From Telopea speciosissima (taxonomy: Eukaryota; Streptophyta; Magnoliopsida; Proteales; Proteaceae), in NCBI RefSeq assembly GCF_018873765.1, contig NC_057925.1, forward strand, positions 43,927,010 through 43,991,009: 64,000 nt of DNA, written 5' to 3'. Both the position numbers and the translations under genes were made by a program. The first letter of the stretch is position 1. Every line of letters begins with the position of its first letter. The notes beneath the pieces are model-generated. The model saw only the letters and a list, made by a program, of their open reading frames with translations. It was not told the DNA's origin and ran no database searches. Positions 21,796 through 35,400 of this stretch are shown piece by piece.

Positions 21796-22729
21796 AACAT
21801 GGTAAGGAGATAAAACATCTATAGAAGAATCGGGATCTTCTACCCAAAAAAGAAAAAAAAAAAAAGAATCGGGATCTAGCATTCCAGCCTATCCCGATTC
21901 CTGCTTATTCGGAATGGCACCAAAGGCGATTCTAGCATGACTTTTGACCAATTTTAAGGGGTTTAACCGGAAAGGAATCAGACTGGTCCTGATTGCATCT
22001 CTCGAACCCTGATTCTATCTCATTATACCATCTTTTATCCACCTATGGTGTTAAAAAATGGTATCAAATTAGACTTATCAGACCGATCTTGTATCAGTGA
22101 AAAGATTCTAAATGCGACAAAACCTAGGGGTGTCAAAAAAACCAAGCCAGCCCGAGCCTGCCCTAATCCACCTTGAACCTAGACAGGGCCATCAAGCCTA
22201 GCCTGGCCTGTTGACACACCTAGTAAGGATCAATCAGGGCTGGGTTGAGGGTATGCTTGGCCCTGGCAGGGCTGGTCTGGGTTCGGGTTTGTTAAAGCTC
22301 CTAAGCCCAGCCCAGTCCAGCCCGTTGACACACCTAGTAAAATCTGTCTTACAAATATTTTTTGTCTGATTCGACCCGATACGGTAGATCCGATCCTATA
22401 TACTGGTCCCAAAGTCCCAGAGTCCCAGTCCCAATACCGTTTTATATAAACCATGATCGCATCCTCACCAGGATCCAAACGGACCTTAAGAATTTGCGCG
22501 GGCTAAGTTTGGAAGGTTGGTTGGTCATAAAACACAAAGGTGGGAAACCCTTGAACAATGACGCCAAGTCACCAACGATAAAAAATCGTCTCTCAGATCA
22601 CTCCCTCCACTTAGTATCGGTCTTCGGAGCTCAGAGAAGCCTTTTAATCTCTCCATTGTTGTTGTTCTACATCCATTGAACTGCTTTTTCTGTACACCAT
22701 CGGCTAGCCTCGCTAACCCTAGCTAACCC
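21796..22729. other. Intergenic region upstream of the WD40 gene
   Basis: No gene was identified. A 17-bp direct repeat (GTTGACACACCTAGTAA) occurs at about 22211 and 22324 inside a Cys/Pro-codon-like CCAGCCC-rich repeat of unknown type. The segment 22560-22729 probably holds the promoter and 5' leader of the gene that follows. No clear TATA box was found. Confidence 0.4.
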
Positions 22730-23425
22730 TTGTCCAAGGACAAATTTGTCGTTCTTCGTTCTACTTCATCAGAAGGCCATAAACCCATCCAAAGGTAATT
22801 ACACTTCTATAATCAATTTTCTTCGAGGATCATGTATGCAGATGATGTTGATGTGTTCTCTAGTTTTAAGAATCACTAAATTAAGATTGTCTTTAATTCA
22901 AGGCCTCGATGGTGGAGGAGCATTGCCGAGTTGGATGGCAGGCTATCTTCCAAGTATCGCCATGAAATGTCTAGTTTGTTGCTTGAATCCTATTCTGAGG
23001 TATGTCCTTTTCTTATGTTTACCCTTCAATTTAATTTTCTATGGTTGTTATTCGCCATTTATGTTTTGCGGGCGCTTTTGTTGTGAAAAAGGGGGAGCCG
23101 GGGGGGGGGGGGGAGGAGAAAAACTTATAAGCTGACTTATTTACAGTTGATGTTGCCGGCACACTAAATTTCGTACTGTTTCATTCTGTGAAGATAGGAG
23201 CTTTCAGTCATTCGTACCACATTGGTGGCAGGAGCTGTCCGAGTCATGTATGGGCCTTCATTAGTCGGTGCTCCTTCATTTGCTTCCTTAGGTTAACATT
23301 TTTCTTTTAAAACTTTTAAATGCATTATGCAGTCATGGATTCTAAAGCTCAAGCTCTACTGTGCAGATACATCGAATTGGCAACATTATTGACCCAAATC
23401 ATCTGGCACCTCTTAGTCTTAGAAG
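22730..23425 (+). CDS. WD40 gene, N-terminal exons 1-4
   Basis: Exon 1 candidate (22730-22794) encodes [19 protein letters not shown]. Exon 2 (22903-22999) encodes [20 protein letters not shown]. Exon 3 (23198-23291) encodes [20 protein letters not shown]. Exon 4 (23367-23425) encodes [18 protein letters not shown]. Exons 1-2 and 2-3 join in phase. Exon 3 ends one base into a codon while exon 4 reads from its first base, so a small exon or a lost base lies in 23292-23366. Donors are GTAATT, GTATGT, GTTAAC and GTTAGT-like. This part precedes the propeller blades and has no named domain. Confidence 0.72.
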
Positions 23426-26400
23426 GTTAGTGCATTATTTTTGTATCATTCAAGTTCTATGATGTTGCATGGCTGCAAAAGATCCTCTTGTCATGGCCCT
23501 GCTTTATCATCTTCTTCCATTTACTGCTGATTCTTTACCCAGTCACTAAATTTATGAAACTAAATAGAGCAAATGACACCTAGTCCTTGTTTTTGTGGAA
23601 TAAACATTAGTGTTAGCTTGATTCCTTATAGGTAATATGACTAATCAAACCGTGTTCCACTAGCTATCATTAAAAAGCTGATGTCAATTCAATTGAAACT
23701 TTCATCAACGTTTCACAATCACATCCTTTTTTCAACCTTAAAAATTCCAATTCTGAACAGTCACAAGTTGTCTGATCTAAGAGAATGTCCAGACTTCTAC
23801 TATGTTCCATGTTTTCCAATAACTATTTTCACTACTCTCTATAGTGAACTAAATTATTGTTCTACCAGCTAACTTTTTTCTTCTGAAGAGATTTATGAAT
23901 TCTTTGTACATACAACCTCTTTTCTTTTCCTTACCCTTAAAATTGTTGGTTCAGTAATTGTAATGAAAATTTTGTTTCTTCCTTTTGTTACTCTTAATTT
24001 CAGATTGATTATGATTTATAATTTTAGTATTGCTTTATGTTCCTACATTGGTTATTTAGGGTATGTATGGAAACCATTCTGATTAAAAAAATTGATTTTG
24101 GGTCAGAATCGATTTTTTCTGTTTCTGAATTTTTGGAGTAATTATGTACCAACAAATGTTGTATGGTAAAAAATTGATTCTGCTATACAGAGAAACAGAA
24201 ACATGTATGGATTGCCATTTTAACAGAAACAGTTTCCTCTTATATTTCTATCAAATTACATAAAATCTCATCCCTTGGCATAATTTTCATAACACAAATG
24301 AATGAGAAAATTTCACTAATTTCAACATGTCCAAAATAATTCCAATACTAAACATAATGTTCTTACACATCAAAAAAACTATTGATTAATTTTCATTCAA
24401 TTGGAGCCATGTTTCTTGATAAAGCCAACTAGTTTGCAATGTACTTTCGAAATTCATCCATCTCTCTTGCCCTATTTCGTTGGCATGTCACACCCTGAAT
24501 AGAAACTTAAGTCACTAAGGGGTATTACTCACTTTGATTGAACTAGAATGTATAATAGTGATGTGTATGCCTCTTATTGTGTACGCATGTACGGTTTGTT
24601 TTTTTATATATAACATGTATTCTTATAAGATATCATTAGTACAAAAAAAAAAAATGCCCTTCCATACTAGCTGGACATATGTCTAGCCTAGGCCCTGATC
24701 CCAAAGGCATTTTGACTGGGCTGAAACAGCCACCCTACCATGATGTCCATGTTGCACAGTAAAAATGTTCAGTCTATCTTTTATCTTTCTTTTCCCCAAT
24801 TTGATTAGTGTCACTCAATTCACTGCATTGGGCAAGCATTTGTTAGAAGTGGGACCCTTTTGGACCATCCTTACAGAGGTTGCTTGCTTGCTTGCACAAA
24901 TCAAACCATACTTGCAAGGAAGAAGAATTACCAATAATAGCTTCAGCCTTCACCATAGTTCCCACCCCAGTGCATCTCTCCCTCTGCCACTACATCACCG
25001 AACACCCAAAACACAAACAATGAGAGAAAGAAAGCCTCTTCACCTGTGATTGGGCTCCTCTCCTTGGACCCTTTTTAACCAAAACCAAAACCTCTCTCTC
25101 TCTCTCTCTCAAGAAGGAACATGAAGGTTTGATAAGCTTTTTGTCCACGTTTTCTACCAAAAAAATGAAAAAAATAAAAATAAAAATCAAGAACCAAGCA
25201 AAAGAAGTCAGGGAAGGCAAAGGGAGTTGGGCTTCAGCATCAAATGCTGCTTCTCTCTTCCACCATACCCAGCCAGAAACCCATAGTTGCTCTTCAGCTA
25301 GACAACCCTTTCACAGATTAGCTAGATTTGCCCAGGCAAGCAAGCAACCTCTGTCCTGCCCTTAATTTCTACTTAAAGAAATTTTTTTTTTTGTTGATGA
25401 ATTCCAACCGAAAAAGAGGGGGAAAAAAACACGAGGAAAAAAAAAAGAGGGGACAAAAAAAAAACACAAGCAACCTCTGTCCTGCCCTTAATTTCTACTT
25501 TAATTACTTTTTTGTTTAGGAGCTTTCTCTCTTTTTTTTAACACCAGGCCAAGCTTCGGTTGAGCCTTGGGAATCCGGGGCTGGGCCTGGGTTTTATGAG
25601 CAGAGGTTAATGAGAAGAGACGGATAAACTCTTATCCAATGTGCAGCACATATACGAAATGCAATTAAATCAGTTGAGCACATTGATTTAAGATCCCTTG
25701 AAATCGTGGAAGAGTTTTAATTGAAATCTGCCAACTCGGCTAAGAAACAGGTGAGCCTCATAGAATGGATCCAACCAGAAATCTGATCAAAGAACTCCAC
25801 CTCATCACCCTCATGGATAAAAAGCACAGAAATTTGTCCAAGACAAAAGCTGGGCTTAAAACTAGATTTGTGAAAACTTCTTTCTCAAATACACAAAGGA
25901 TATGGTGGTAGTATATCTCCATTACAGAAACTGAAGATATCAATCGATAAATTAAATGTGTCAAGTGTCTGTGTGTGTGTGTGACAGAGAGAGAGGATTG
26001 AAGGTCCTCTTGGGCTGGAAGTGGTTCTTGTCGCCCAAGGTGGTTCACATTCAAATACAGAGGAGGATTCTCAAAGAGATATCAATTTCGTTTTTTTTTT
26101 GATGACATAAAGTGTAATCACACAAACCACACACCAATCCCAAAAGGTTAACCGTTTCGATTTCGTTTTTGTGATCTAAGGTTTTAAACCCTAGATCTCA
26201 AAAAGAAGAAGAAGAAGAAGAAGAAGAAAGGAAAGGAAACATTACCTGAGTTGAAGTAGATGCAGATGATCCAAGCTTTGATAAATCAGAGCTTTTCCCT
26301 TCGTTCGAACAGAGGCAGAAATGATGGAGCGAAGAGGGTTGGCAGTGTTCTTCGTTTGAGAGATGGAGAGGGTAAAGCCGTTTTAGGTTTTGTTATGTTT

Positions 26401-29400
26401 TGAGGGAAAATTCCAAAAAATGCCCCTCTAACTTAAGTCGTTCTAACGCTACCCGATTTTTCATAAAACCAATTCTTAGAATTGAGAAACTCCATTTTGG
26501 TGTTTCTCAAAAGCTTGCCAGAATTCATTATATCACCTGGTCCGTTTCAAAGAATCACAATAATGGACTTGACAAACCATACATAATTTGACTCAATTCT
26601 GCCCCCAGAATCAGAAAAAATGCCAGAATCTATTTTTTGAAAGGTTACCATACATACCCTTAGTGTCCCAGTTTATGTTTTCTCTCTCCCTCTTCTTTAT
26701 TGCCCTGACCTGTGGTGTGGTTGTGAAAATTATCATTTGGTTTGACTGTGATTTATGGAAACTATTTCTTCACATTCAATGGCTTAATGGTCTTGTGATA
26801 TTAATTAATGAATGGGACCATGTCCTTCCTTTATGCATGAATTATTTCTATGCTTTTACCTGTTCATGTCTTTATCTATTGGCTATTGTCTATATTTTTT
26901 TGTCCATGTGTTCATGTTGTCTTTTTCACTTGTAATTTGTTCATTTGACTGACAAGATATATATGTCTTCATGATCTATTTCAGAGAGGGCGTTTCTGGA
27001 CTGGAATTTGACACCAAGGTGATTCTAGATCTCTATTTGCATCGATAATTTTTCAAATGAAGAAATGTATTGATTATTGCAGAGTGGTCAATTTTTTGTG
27101 TTATTTGTGTAGGGATGAAAAAAACTGTCATTATTGCATGAAATAAGACGAAACAACATCTGATAACCCTGGTTACAGATTTGCAAGCTTTAAATTAGAG
27201 AAGGTAGATAGGAAGCAATCGTTAGTAGTTCTTATTGAAATACAATAGTAAACATAGTCGTCAAGATGTCGCCTTGGTTTTTCCCCCCTCGACCGCCTTG
27301 GGTCACCTAGCCACATTGGCGACTATGATAGTAAATTAAGAAAAGTTTCATATAAAGAGCTAGCCAAGAAATTCAGAGCAACATAATCCTAAAGAGAGAG
27401 TTGAGAAACTTTTACATGACTCAACTAAGAGAGTTTTTCAGGTATCTTTTAAAGGAAAGAATTCTAAGACACTGGATCACAATATGTAGGCCAGGATGGA
27501 AGCTTATTTTTGAAGTAAAGCGTATGAAAAGTCCATCTGTTATTGTTAGAATGTATGGGCCAGAATACCATGGGGGTATTCTAGACCTTTCATTCATTTA
27601 TTTTCTTCTTTTTTTTGTTAAGCTTATGTCGGCTATGTAAGGGCATATATGTCCATGTAATATTGTTTCTCTTTATTATAATTAAAGAGCTTGAGGGATC
27701 ACATTGATTCACTCAAGCATTATTCCCCAAACTGTTTTGTTAACATGGTATCAGAGCCAACTTTGATCTAGGTTTTCAAAACCCCCACCCTCCCATGGCT
27801 GCTGCCCAGCAAGCCCCAGCGTCCCATGGTTGCTGCCCAGCCTCCTTTGGCTGCTGCCTAGCCTCTTTTGATTCATGTCCCTTCGCCCGAGGGGAATCCA
27901 TTACAGGGGGAGATCATGGAAACAAGTGGTGGTGATCTTCCTATTCAGGGGGAGCTGACTCCAGTATAGAGACTATTAGTAAATTTCAGAAGGCCATTGG
28001 CAACTCCAACATTCTCACTTATAAAAAGAGATGTTCTAGTAAAGGGCAACTTTAGTCCACTGTAGCACCAATACCCATCCAGTTGCCGACTCAGGATCCA
28101 GATACTCCTCCTGGGCCTTCCTCTTTCGATCTTCCCATTGCAAAGGTACTAGGACTTGCACTTTACATCCCATTTCTCGTTTTGTTTCTTATAGTTCTCT
28201 TTCTCCTTTTCGTGCATTTGTATCATCTCTTTCTTCTGTTTCCATTTCTAAAAATTGGTAGGAAGCATCTACAGACGGAAAGTGGAAGGCAATAATGTTG
28301 GAAGAAATGAGAGCATTAAACAAAAATAATACGTGGGATCTTGTAGCTCTTTCTCTAAGGAAAAAACTAGTGGGATGTAAATGGGTGTTTGTGGTCAAAC
28401 AGAAGGCAGATGGTATAGTGGATTGGTACAAGGTACGTCTGGTTGCAAAAGGCTTCACTCGGACATATGGAGTTGACCACCAAGAGACATTCGCACCAAT
28501 AGCAAAACTCAACACTGTAAGGGTATTGTTATCTTGTGCTGTGAACCTTGGATGGGATCTTCAGCAGTTGGATGTGAAGAATGCCTTCCTCCATGGTGAA
28601 TTGGAGGAAGAGGTATATATGGACAATCCCCCAGGTTTTTCCAGTGGTGCTACCAAGGGCAAGGTGTGTAAACTGAAGTGTACCTTCTATGGATTGAAGC
28701 AGTCACCTAGAGCTTGGTTCGGTAGATTTCACAAGGCTATGCTTTCAGTGGGATACAAGCAAAGCAATGCTGATCATACCTTGTTCATCAAACGAGTGGG
28801 TGATAAGGTAATTACCCTCATAATCTATGTTGAGGGATAGAGGTTGTTCGTTCTTCAAAGGGCATTTTCCTGTCTCAAAGAAAGTATGTCCTAGATCTAC
28901 TGTAAAAAACTGGGCTGCTAGGGTGTCATCCTTCAGACACTCTTAGTGAAGCTACTACAAAACTCAAAGAAAAGGGAGGCGAACCAGTTGACAAAGGTCA
29001 TTAATAGAGATTAACGGGCAAACTTATCTACCTCTCTCACACTCGACCAGACAGTATGGTCAGCCAGTTTATCTCATTCCTCTCATATGGAGGCAATCCT
29101 TCGCATTTTACTATATTTGAAGTCTGCTTCGGGAAAAGGAATACTTTTATCTCCCATGGTCATCTTAAGGTTGAGGCTGATGCAGATTGGGTTGGTTCAA
29201 GTGATAGGAAATCCATCTTTGAATATTGTTCGTTTGTAGGTGGGAACCTTGTCACTTTGCGTAGTAAAAAACAGAATGTGGTGGCAAGATCCAGTGTTGA
29301 AGCAGAGTTCCGTGCGATGGCTCATGAAATCTGTGAATTGTTGTGGCTTAAGGGGTTGTTGCAAGACATTGGGGTTGCTGTCCAACCTCCAATGATGTTA

Positions 29401-32400
29401 TATTGTGATAATAAGGCTGTCATTAGCATTGCTCATAATCCTGTCCAGGATGAATGAACTAAACATGTGGAGGTGGACAGACATTTCATCAAGGAGAAGC
29501 TGGAAGCTGGGCTAATCTGTGTTTCTTATGTGAAGTCTACTGATGAGCTGGCTGATGTGGTCACAAAGGAGCTGAGTGGCAAAGTATTTCATCCTCTTTT
29601 AGTCAAGTTGGGGCTGTTGGGCATGTGTGATATCTATGCACCAACTTGAGGGGGAGTATTAGAATGTATGGGCCAAAATACCGTGGGGGTATTCTGGATC
29701 TTTCATCCATTTATTTATTTATTTTTTTCTGTTCAGCCTATGTCGGCTATGTAAGGGCATATATGTCCATGTAATATTGTTTCTCTTTAATATAAATAAA
29801 GAGCTTGAGGGATCACATCAATTCACTCAAGCATTATTCCCCAAACTGTTTTATTAACAGTTACGATGATATGTCTTGACACTATACAAAGATTATTTTG
29901 ACTTGGGATTGTAAAATGACTTATCTACGTAAAACTCTAGAAACATTTCTTTAATAAGATAAATTTTAGAAGTTATATATTTATGCTTTGCTTTATGCTG
30001 CCTTGTTTTCTTTGGATTTATGATGAATTTTCAAGTTGAGTCTTGTTGAGAAATTTTAATAAACTGTGCCATCAAACTTGTACTGGAATTTGTGTAAATT
30101 TTTTGCTTTAGTAGAAGTAAGTCACCTTTGATTACAGGAAGAGTGACATTCTTAGAAACACCAGATTGGCGTTTGGCATTTGGTTATGCGTTTAAGCAAT
30201 TGTATTGCTAATGACAGCATAACTTCCTATTTGAACTCTCTTGGCATTCTGCTTCAGCAGTTGAAGTTAACACATCATTCCTCGCATTTTGTTTTAATTT
30301 TTTCATTTCTTTTTGGTGACTCGTTCATTTTTTTATGGCTGATTTCTACTCTTGAATCTTTCAGGGAGAATACTTGGCATCAGTAACAAAATCGGGGTGT
30401 TTAACAATTCATGACTTTGAAACTCTTTATTGCCTGAGTAGTGGTCTATCACCATGGAAGTGTCATCGACTTGAGCATATTGTGTTGTTAGCATGTAGTA
30501 GTGAATGATCTCATTTATTAAACCCAAATACTTGCTTAGATGCAAGATGCCCCTGCAATATATATATAGGGAAAAAGAATTCTGTCTGGGAGCGTGGCAC
30601 CTGCACCCAAACACAGGATGGGGCAAAATGACCGCCTCGCCCTCCTGAAAGGCAGAAATCCTGCCCCAGTTGATGCTTCCGTGCGTGCTTCCATTGATCC
30701 CCGCGCTGGTGAGGAGGGGCCATGCTCCCAGACAGAAAACTCTTCTCCATATATATATATATATATATATATTCTTTTTAAAGTTAAGCTTCAAAATATG
30801 TTATAGGATTTTATTTTTCGCTTTGGCAATTTTTCTTTCATGGTTTGCATTAATCAGATGTTTTGAATCTTTCAATACCAATGGACTGATACCCCAAGAA
30901 ACACGAGATGTAAACAGAATGTAAAGTTTGTACACATATACATTTTTGTCAATTACCCAACTGAACTGAATTGAAGAAGTCAAAAGCCTCAACTAGCGTT
31001 GCATGGAAAATCAACTGTACATTTCCTATGTATTTTCTTTCTCAATTAATCCAGAAACCTCTCTTGTGATTTATTTTCCTTCAAAATGAAAGTCAGTCCT
31101 AATATTCTTTTCACAGTAGATAAAATCTCCTAAGAACACTTTGATTCAAAATATGTCAAATAGTCTAATGCCATTTCACTGCTTTTCCTTTCAGGGAAGA
31201 TTTATAAGGAAATGACCGAATGCTGATCAGCATTTGGAGATACCAATCTGACTTTCAAACAGTTATAGTATCACTACCTTCCATAAGTCAACAATTCAGT
31301 CTTTGTTTTGCAATCTTTTGGAAAAGAAACAAATCTTTCACCAGTGTAAATAACCCCACCAACGACAAAGGCATCTTGGCAAGGATGTCATGTCCTATGG
31401 TTGATCTCTTTGGAAAGATCCAATCCCTATAAATCAAGAGTTCCTGATCCATTCACCCCTCTCTGATAATTTATTAATTTATTTCTTCCTTGATACCCTG
31501 CTGAAGTATGAGACTTTTCTCCTCTGCCTGTCAACTTTAACCCAATGCTCCCTCACTACTCAATATGGTAGGATTCAATAATGGAAGATTTTCTTACAGA
31601 TTACTTACAAAACTATGCTGCAACAATGCAGCTTATGTCGACATCTCATTGAGTCATGTTTATCAGTCATTAGCATATCTAACTATCTAGTGACTTTCCA
31701 CTTAATTTGCAAGATTCATGTGAAGAAAATCCTACTAAAAGTCTAAAAGGCATACGGCCAATATTTTCATCAGTGCCTTGGAATGAGTAAATCCCCTATA
31801 CTTTTCATTATGAGGACAATAACCAATAGTTTCCCTTAAGCCCTGGGACAGAGTATGTTGCAGGAGATTGTCAGCTTTGCAGGAATAAATTTATCTATGG
31901 ACCAGTTGAGTGGAAATGTTGACAATATTATGGTTTTAGACGTTATTGTCTTTCCTTGACACATTATTCTTCCTTCTTTTGATGTGACATCTAACTCTCG
32001 ACTTCTCATTTCATTTTCCTCTGACTTGCATGATGCATCTTTAGAGACTCCGAGAGGTTGGCTACCCTGTTTGGAGCAACATGCTTGGATTACTCTTAGT
32101 AGATAGCAGCTGAAGTGATGGGACAAACAGGTCCATGTATTCCACTGCCCACCCTGTCTTAGCTATGCACGTTTCATGAATAAGGATATCTGCCATGTGG
32201 TGGAAAGAGTGCCATTTCTTTTTGTCCCTTTCATGTAGAAACGTGATGATTCATTGGCTGCCATTACCTAGTAAAAGTTCAAGTAATGGCTGGGTCCATG
32301 GCTGGATGACGCCAAGATATATAGCCAATCCAAAGATGCTTGTCCATCTGGATTGGACATACAAGTAACTATAGTGGTAGAAAACCTGCCTATCAAACTG

Positions 32401-35400
32401 AAGATTAAGCCTTTTGTGTCCGAATAAATCCTCTTCCAATTTGTTGAACCTAACACGATGCAGCGAAGAATGGAAACGCAAACAACAATCACACAGTACG
32501 CATGAGAATTTACGTGGTTCGGCAAGATTGCCTACACCCACGGTGAGATGAGATTTGTTCCACTATCAATGGAGAATAGGGTTACAGTTGCTCGTCCTCA
32601 CACCTCTCTCAGATTTTTCGTTATAGAGAAAGAACTCTCGCTACCTGTTTATAGCGAAACCCTATACAAGAAATTTACTGAAATACCCATATAGTCCTTA
32701 CAAAATTTTCCTCGGGGATTGGTGCCCCCGAACCCCCTCCATACCCCGCAATAGTCCAAAGCGGGTCCAACGCGTGAAACATGCAAGAGCCTTCGGGTCG
32801 CGTTGCGTCCCACGGAGGCTCCACACATCAGTCCAATCATCAAAAGTCAAGACACCAAACCTCAACAATCTGGATTGGACATACAAGAAACTATAGTGGT
32901 AGAAAGCCTGCCTATCAAACTGAAGATTAAGCCTTTTGTGTCCGAATAAATCCTCTTCCAGAATTTTGATTCCTTTTCATATGAATTCAGACAGATGCTG
33001 AAACTTGTATATAGTCATTACTATACTGCACCTTACATGAACAATAATAGGACATCCTTGAAACAAACATATAACGTTGACTATATGGATGCATTCTGGG
33101 TCTTGTGGGTTCTCTGAAGTTGCATGTGAGACCATATTTGAGCAAGGTTTCAAGGATTAGGATCGGACTGGCCGGATCACCTGATTTGGATTGGGAACAG
33201 CAACATAGTTGAGCATGGTTCCACGGACTGGGATTGGTGGTCGCCAATACTAGCCTATACTAGCTGATATCTCTAGAAATTGGGCCAGAATGGCCAATCT
33301 AGGTTGGTATTTGTGGCCACATATCCGGTCTCCGATATGCTCTTTAAACTCTTTTATTTGAGTACCGCACATGAGTTGTTCTTGTTACATAATGGTTTCT
33401 TTATACTTTATTATGAATATAGTGACAACCACGATATGCAACTTCTAAATGTTTGCCTTCCATATTTTGCATGTTCTAGTAGTTTAGTTTAACTTGTTTT
33501 CTTATGTTCCTGTTCTGCATCTAGGATTCTTAGCTCTCAGTTACCATGATTGTGTCATGTGCCGCTGGTTCTATGGCATTGGGAATATGCTAGTACTTTC
33601 TATTCTTATTTTCTACTTGAAGTCCAGCTTGGGATAAAAGTGTTTACTGCATTAGGTTCATTTAGTGTGATTGTTTGTAGGTTTGGAAGAAGATGAAACT
33701 AAACATTTGCTGCACCTTTCTACTCATCAACTTGATGTCGTTCGATGGAATCCAGCTAACCAAGATGAGGTTCAGAAGATTTCACCATCTTTCATGGTTC
33801 ATATTGATACATATGGATTATGTTCATACTTCATAATATATGTGCTGTTATACTGAGTCTGCTACATGTTCCTGTTGAAGTTTGTGCCATGAAAAGGATT
33901 GTTCCTCAGATCATGGCAGTGTTCTTCTTTAGTAAATTTAGATCATCTTGACATCAGTTTTTTCTAGAGTGTAATAAACTCTATGTTGGTAAACTAGTTT
34001 ACAACGGTCTCATGTTGTACTGAGAGATCTGTTCTGATTTAAAGCAGAGGTTGGATTGATAGGTGAGTGTTTCTTGTCATCCAATCTGCGAGCTTTTTTT
34101 CTTTCTTATGTTTTTGGGGTGGAGGGGGGAGTACTAGGCTCTGCAATATTCCTGCCAGCAATTTCTGACAAATAGCCACATAAAGAGGAATTTTAAATTT
34201 GGATAATGACAAGGACATTCTTGCTGGTTGCCACTAAAGCTTCTAGTTAATGACACGTAAATTCATCTTTAACTTCACTAATTTTTGGAGTTAAAAAGAA
34301 GAAACTTGGTATTATCAAAAGTGATTGTAATTTTAAGTAGTGTTAGCTTGTGACCTGAGGGAAGCAGCTATAGTGGTTGAACAGGATTGTTTGTTTAGAA
34401 AATGTCACGTCGAATAAAAAAAGAAAAGAAAAAGAAAATGAAACTTGTGAACTTTGTGCAAGTATTGGAAAATAAACTTATATGGGGTTATCCTCAATGG
34501 TGCCCCTTTCCTGCTCATTTATTTATTTGTTATGATAAATAAACTCTAAGTTATTGGAGAATAGTAGTTAACTGATGTAGATACACCCTTACATTACATT
34601 CATGGAGGAAGGGTGGTGATGTGCATTACCTGATTTTTATTTTTTTGCCAAAGAGCTTGGGTTCAAGGATGGTGCATGTTAGCTCTCTTACTTGCAGGTG
34701 ATGTGTGTTAATATAATCTCCATGAAGAAATGTAGGTTTATTTGCTGTTGTTGTAATCTTTCTTGCTACTGTCAGATTTGATCTCATGGTCTTTCCAGCT
34801 TCCACAACGAAATATGCACGTGTATGCATTTCTATGTTTTTACTTTTGTACATACATTTACTTTGGACCTCTACTGTTGTGTATTCTTGATTTATGCCAG
34901 TCTACAATGCACATGCATTCTCTTATGCTAATAACTGTCCAAGTCAAATTATAAGCTCTAAGCACTTAATTTTAGACAATAATCAGATGCTCATGGCTTG
35001 CATTTGCTAGTTTTATCTAGAAGATTTTCTATTTCCAACCAAATGCTTTATATTCTTGACCTTTTATCCCTAACTTGTGACATGGTTGTGTATTCTGCAG
35101 GTTGCTTGCACATCAATGCAGAGTAATGAAGTTCTTCTTTTTGATATTGGTTACATCTCTTCTGAACCAACAGAGGTCAGTTTCTTCCTTTATTTTCTCT
35201 GCGCCTGTAGTCTGGGGCTTATTGACAGTGTGCTTTGATGGATGCTTGCTCTTCTCAGAGGTGCTACTTGCCAAGAACACTAGGTTGACCTAGGTCCATG
35301 CCCAGAATGGTACTTTGGTCCATCTAACATGCTCTTATATATTTATTTTCTGGTGTGTCCACTCATAGTTGTCACGGTGTCTAAGCAACCCAAGGCGTTG

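Larger units (their letters stand above)
27544..29859 (+). mobile_element. Ty1/copia retrotransposon B, internally deleted
   Basis: LTRs at 27544-27745 and 29657-29859 (about 202 bp) have a TGGTATCAGAGCC primer site at 27746 and a GAGGGGGAG polypurine tract at 29648-29656. The flanking 5-mers GTTAT (27539-27543) and GTTAC (29860-29864) are a target duplication with one mismatch. The interior is only 1.9 kb: gag, protease and integrase are gone, and part of RT and RNase H remain. It lies in intron 5 of the WD40 gene, same strand. Confidence 0.9.

Noticed and set aside
23100..23115. Poly-G run as a G-quadruplex
   Set aside because: It is a single homopolymer next to an AG-rich stretch and could be an assembly artefact; no evidence for function.
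24765..25049. 94-codon frame in the Harbinger-type element
   Set aside because: Low-complexity His/Ser/Pro content and no domain; likely chance.
28083..28295. 70-codon frame before Copia B RT
   Set aside because: Hydrophobic Leu/Phe run from a pyrimidine-rich stretch in the deleted part of the element; not a separate gene.
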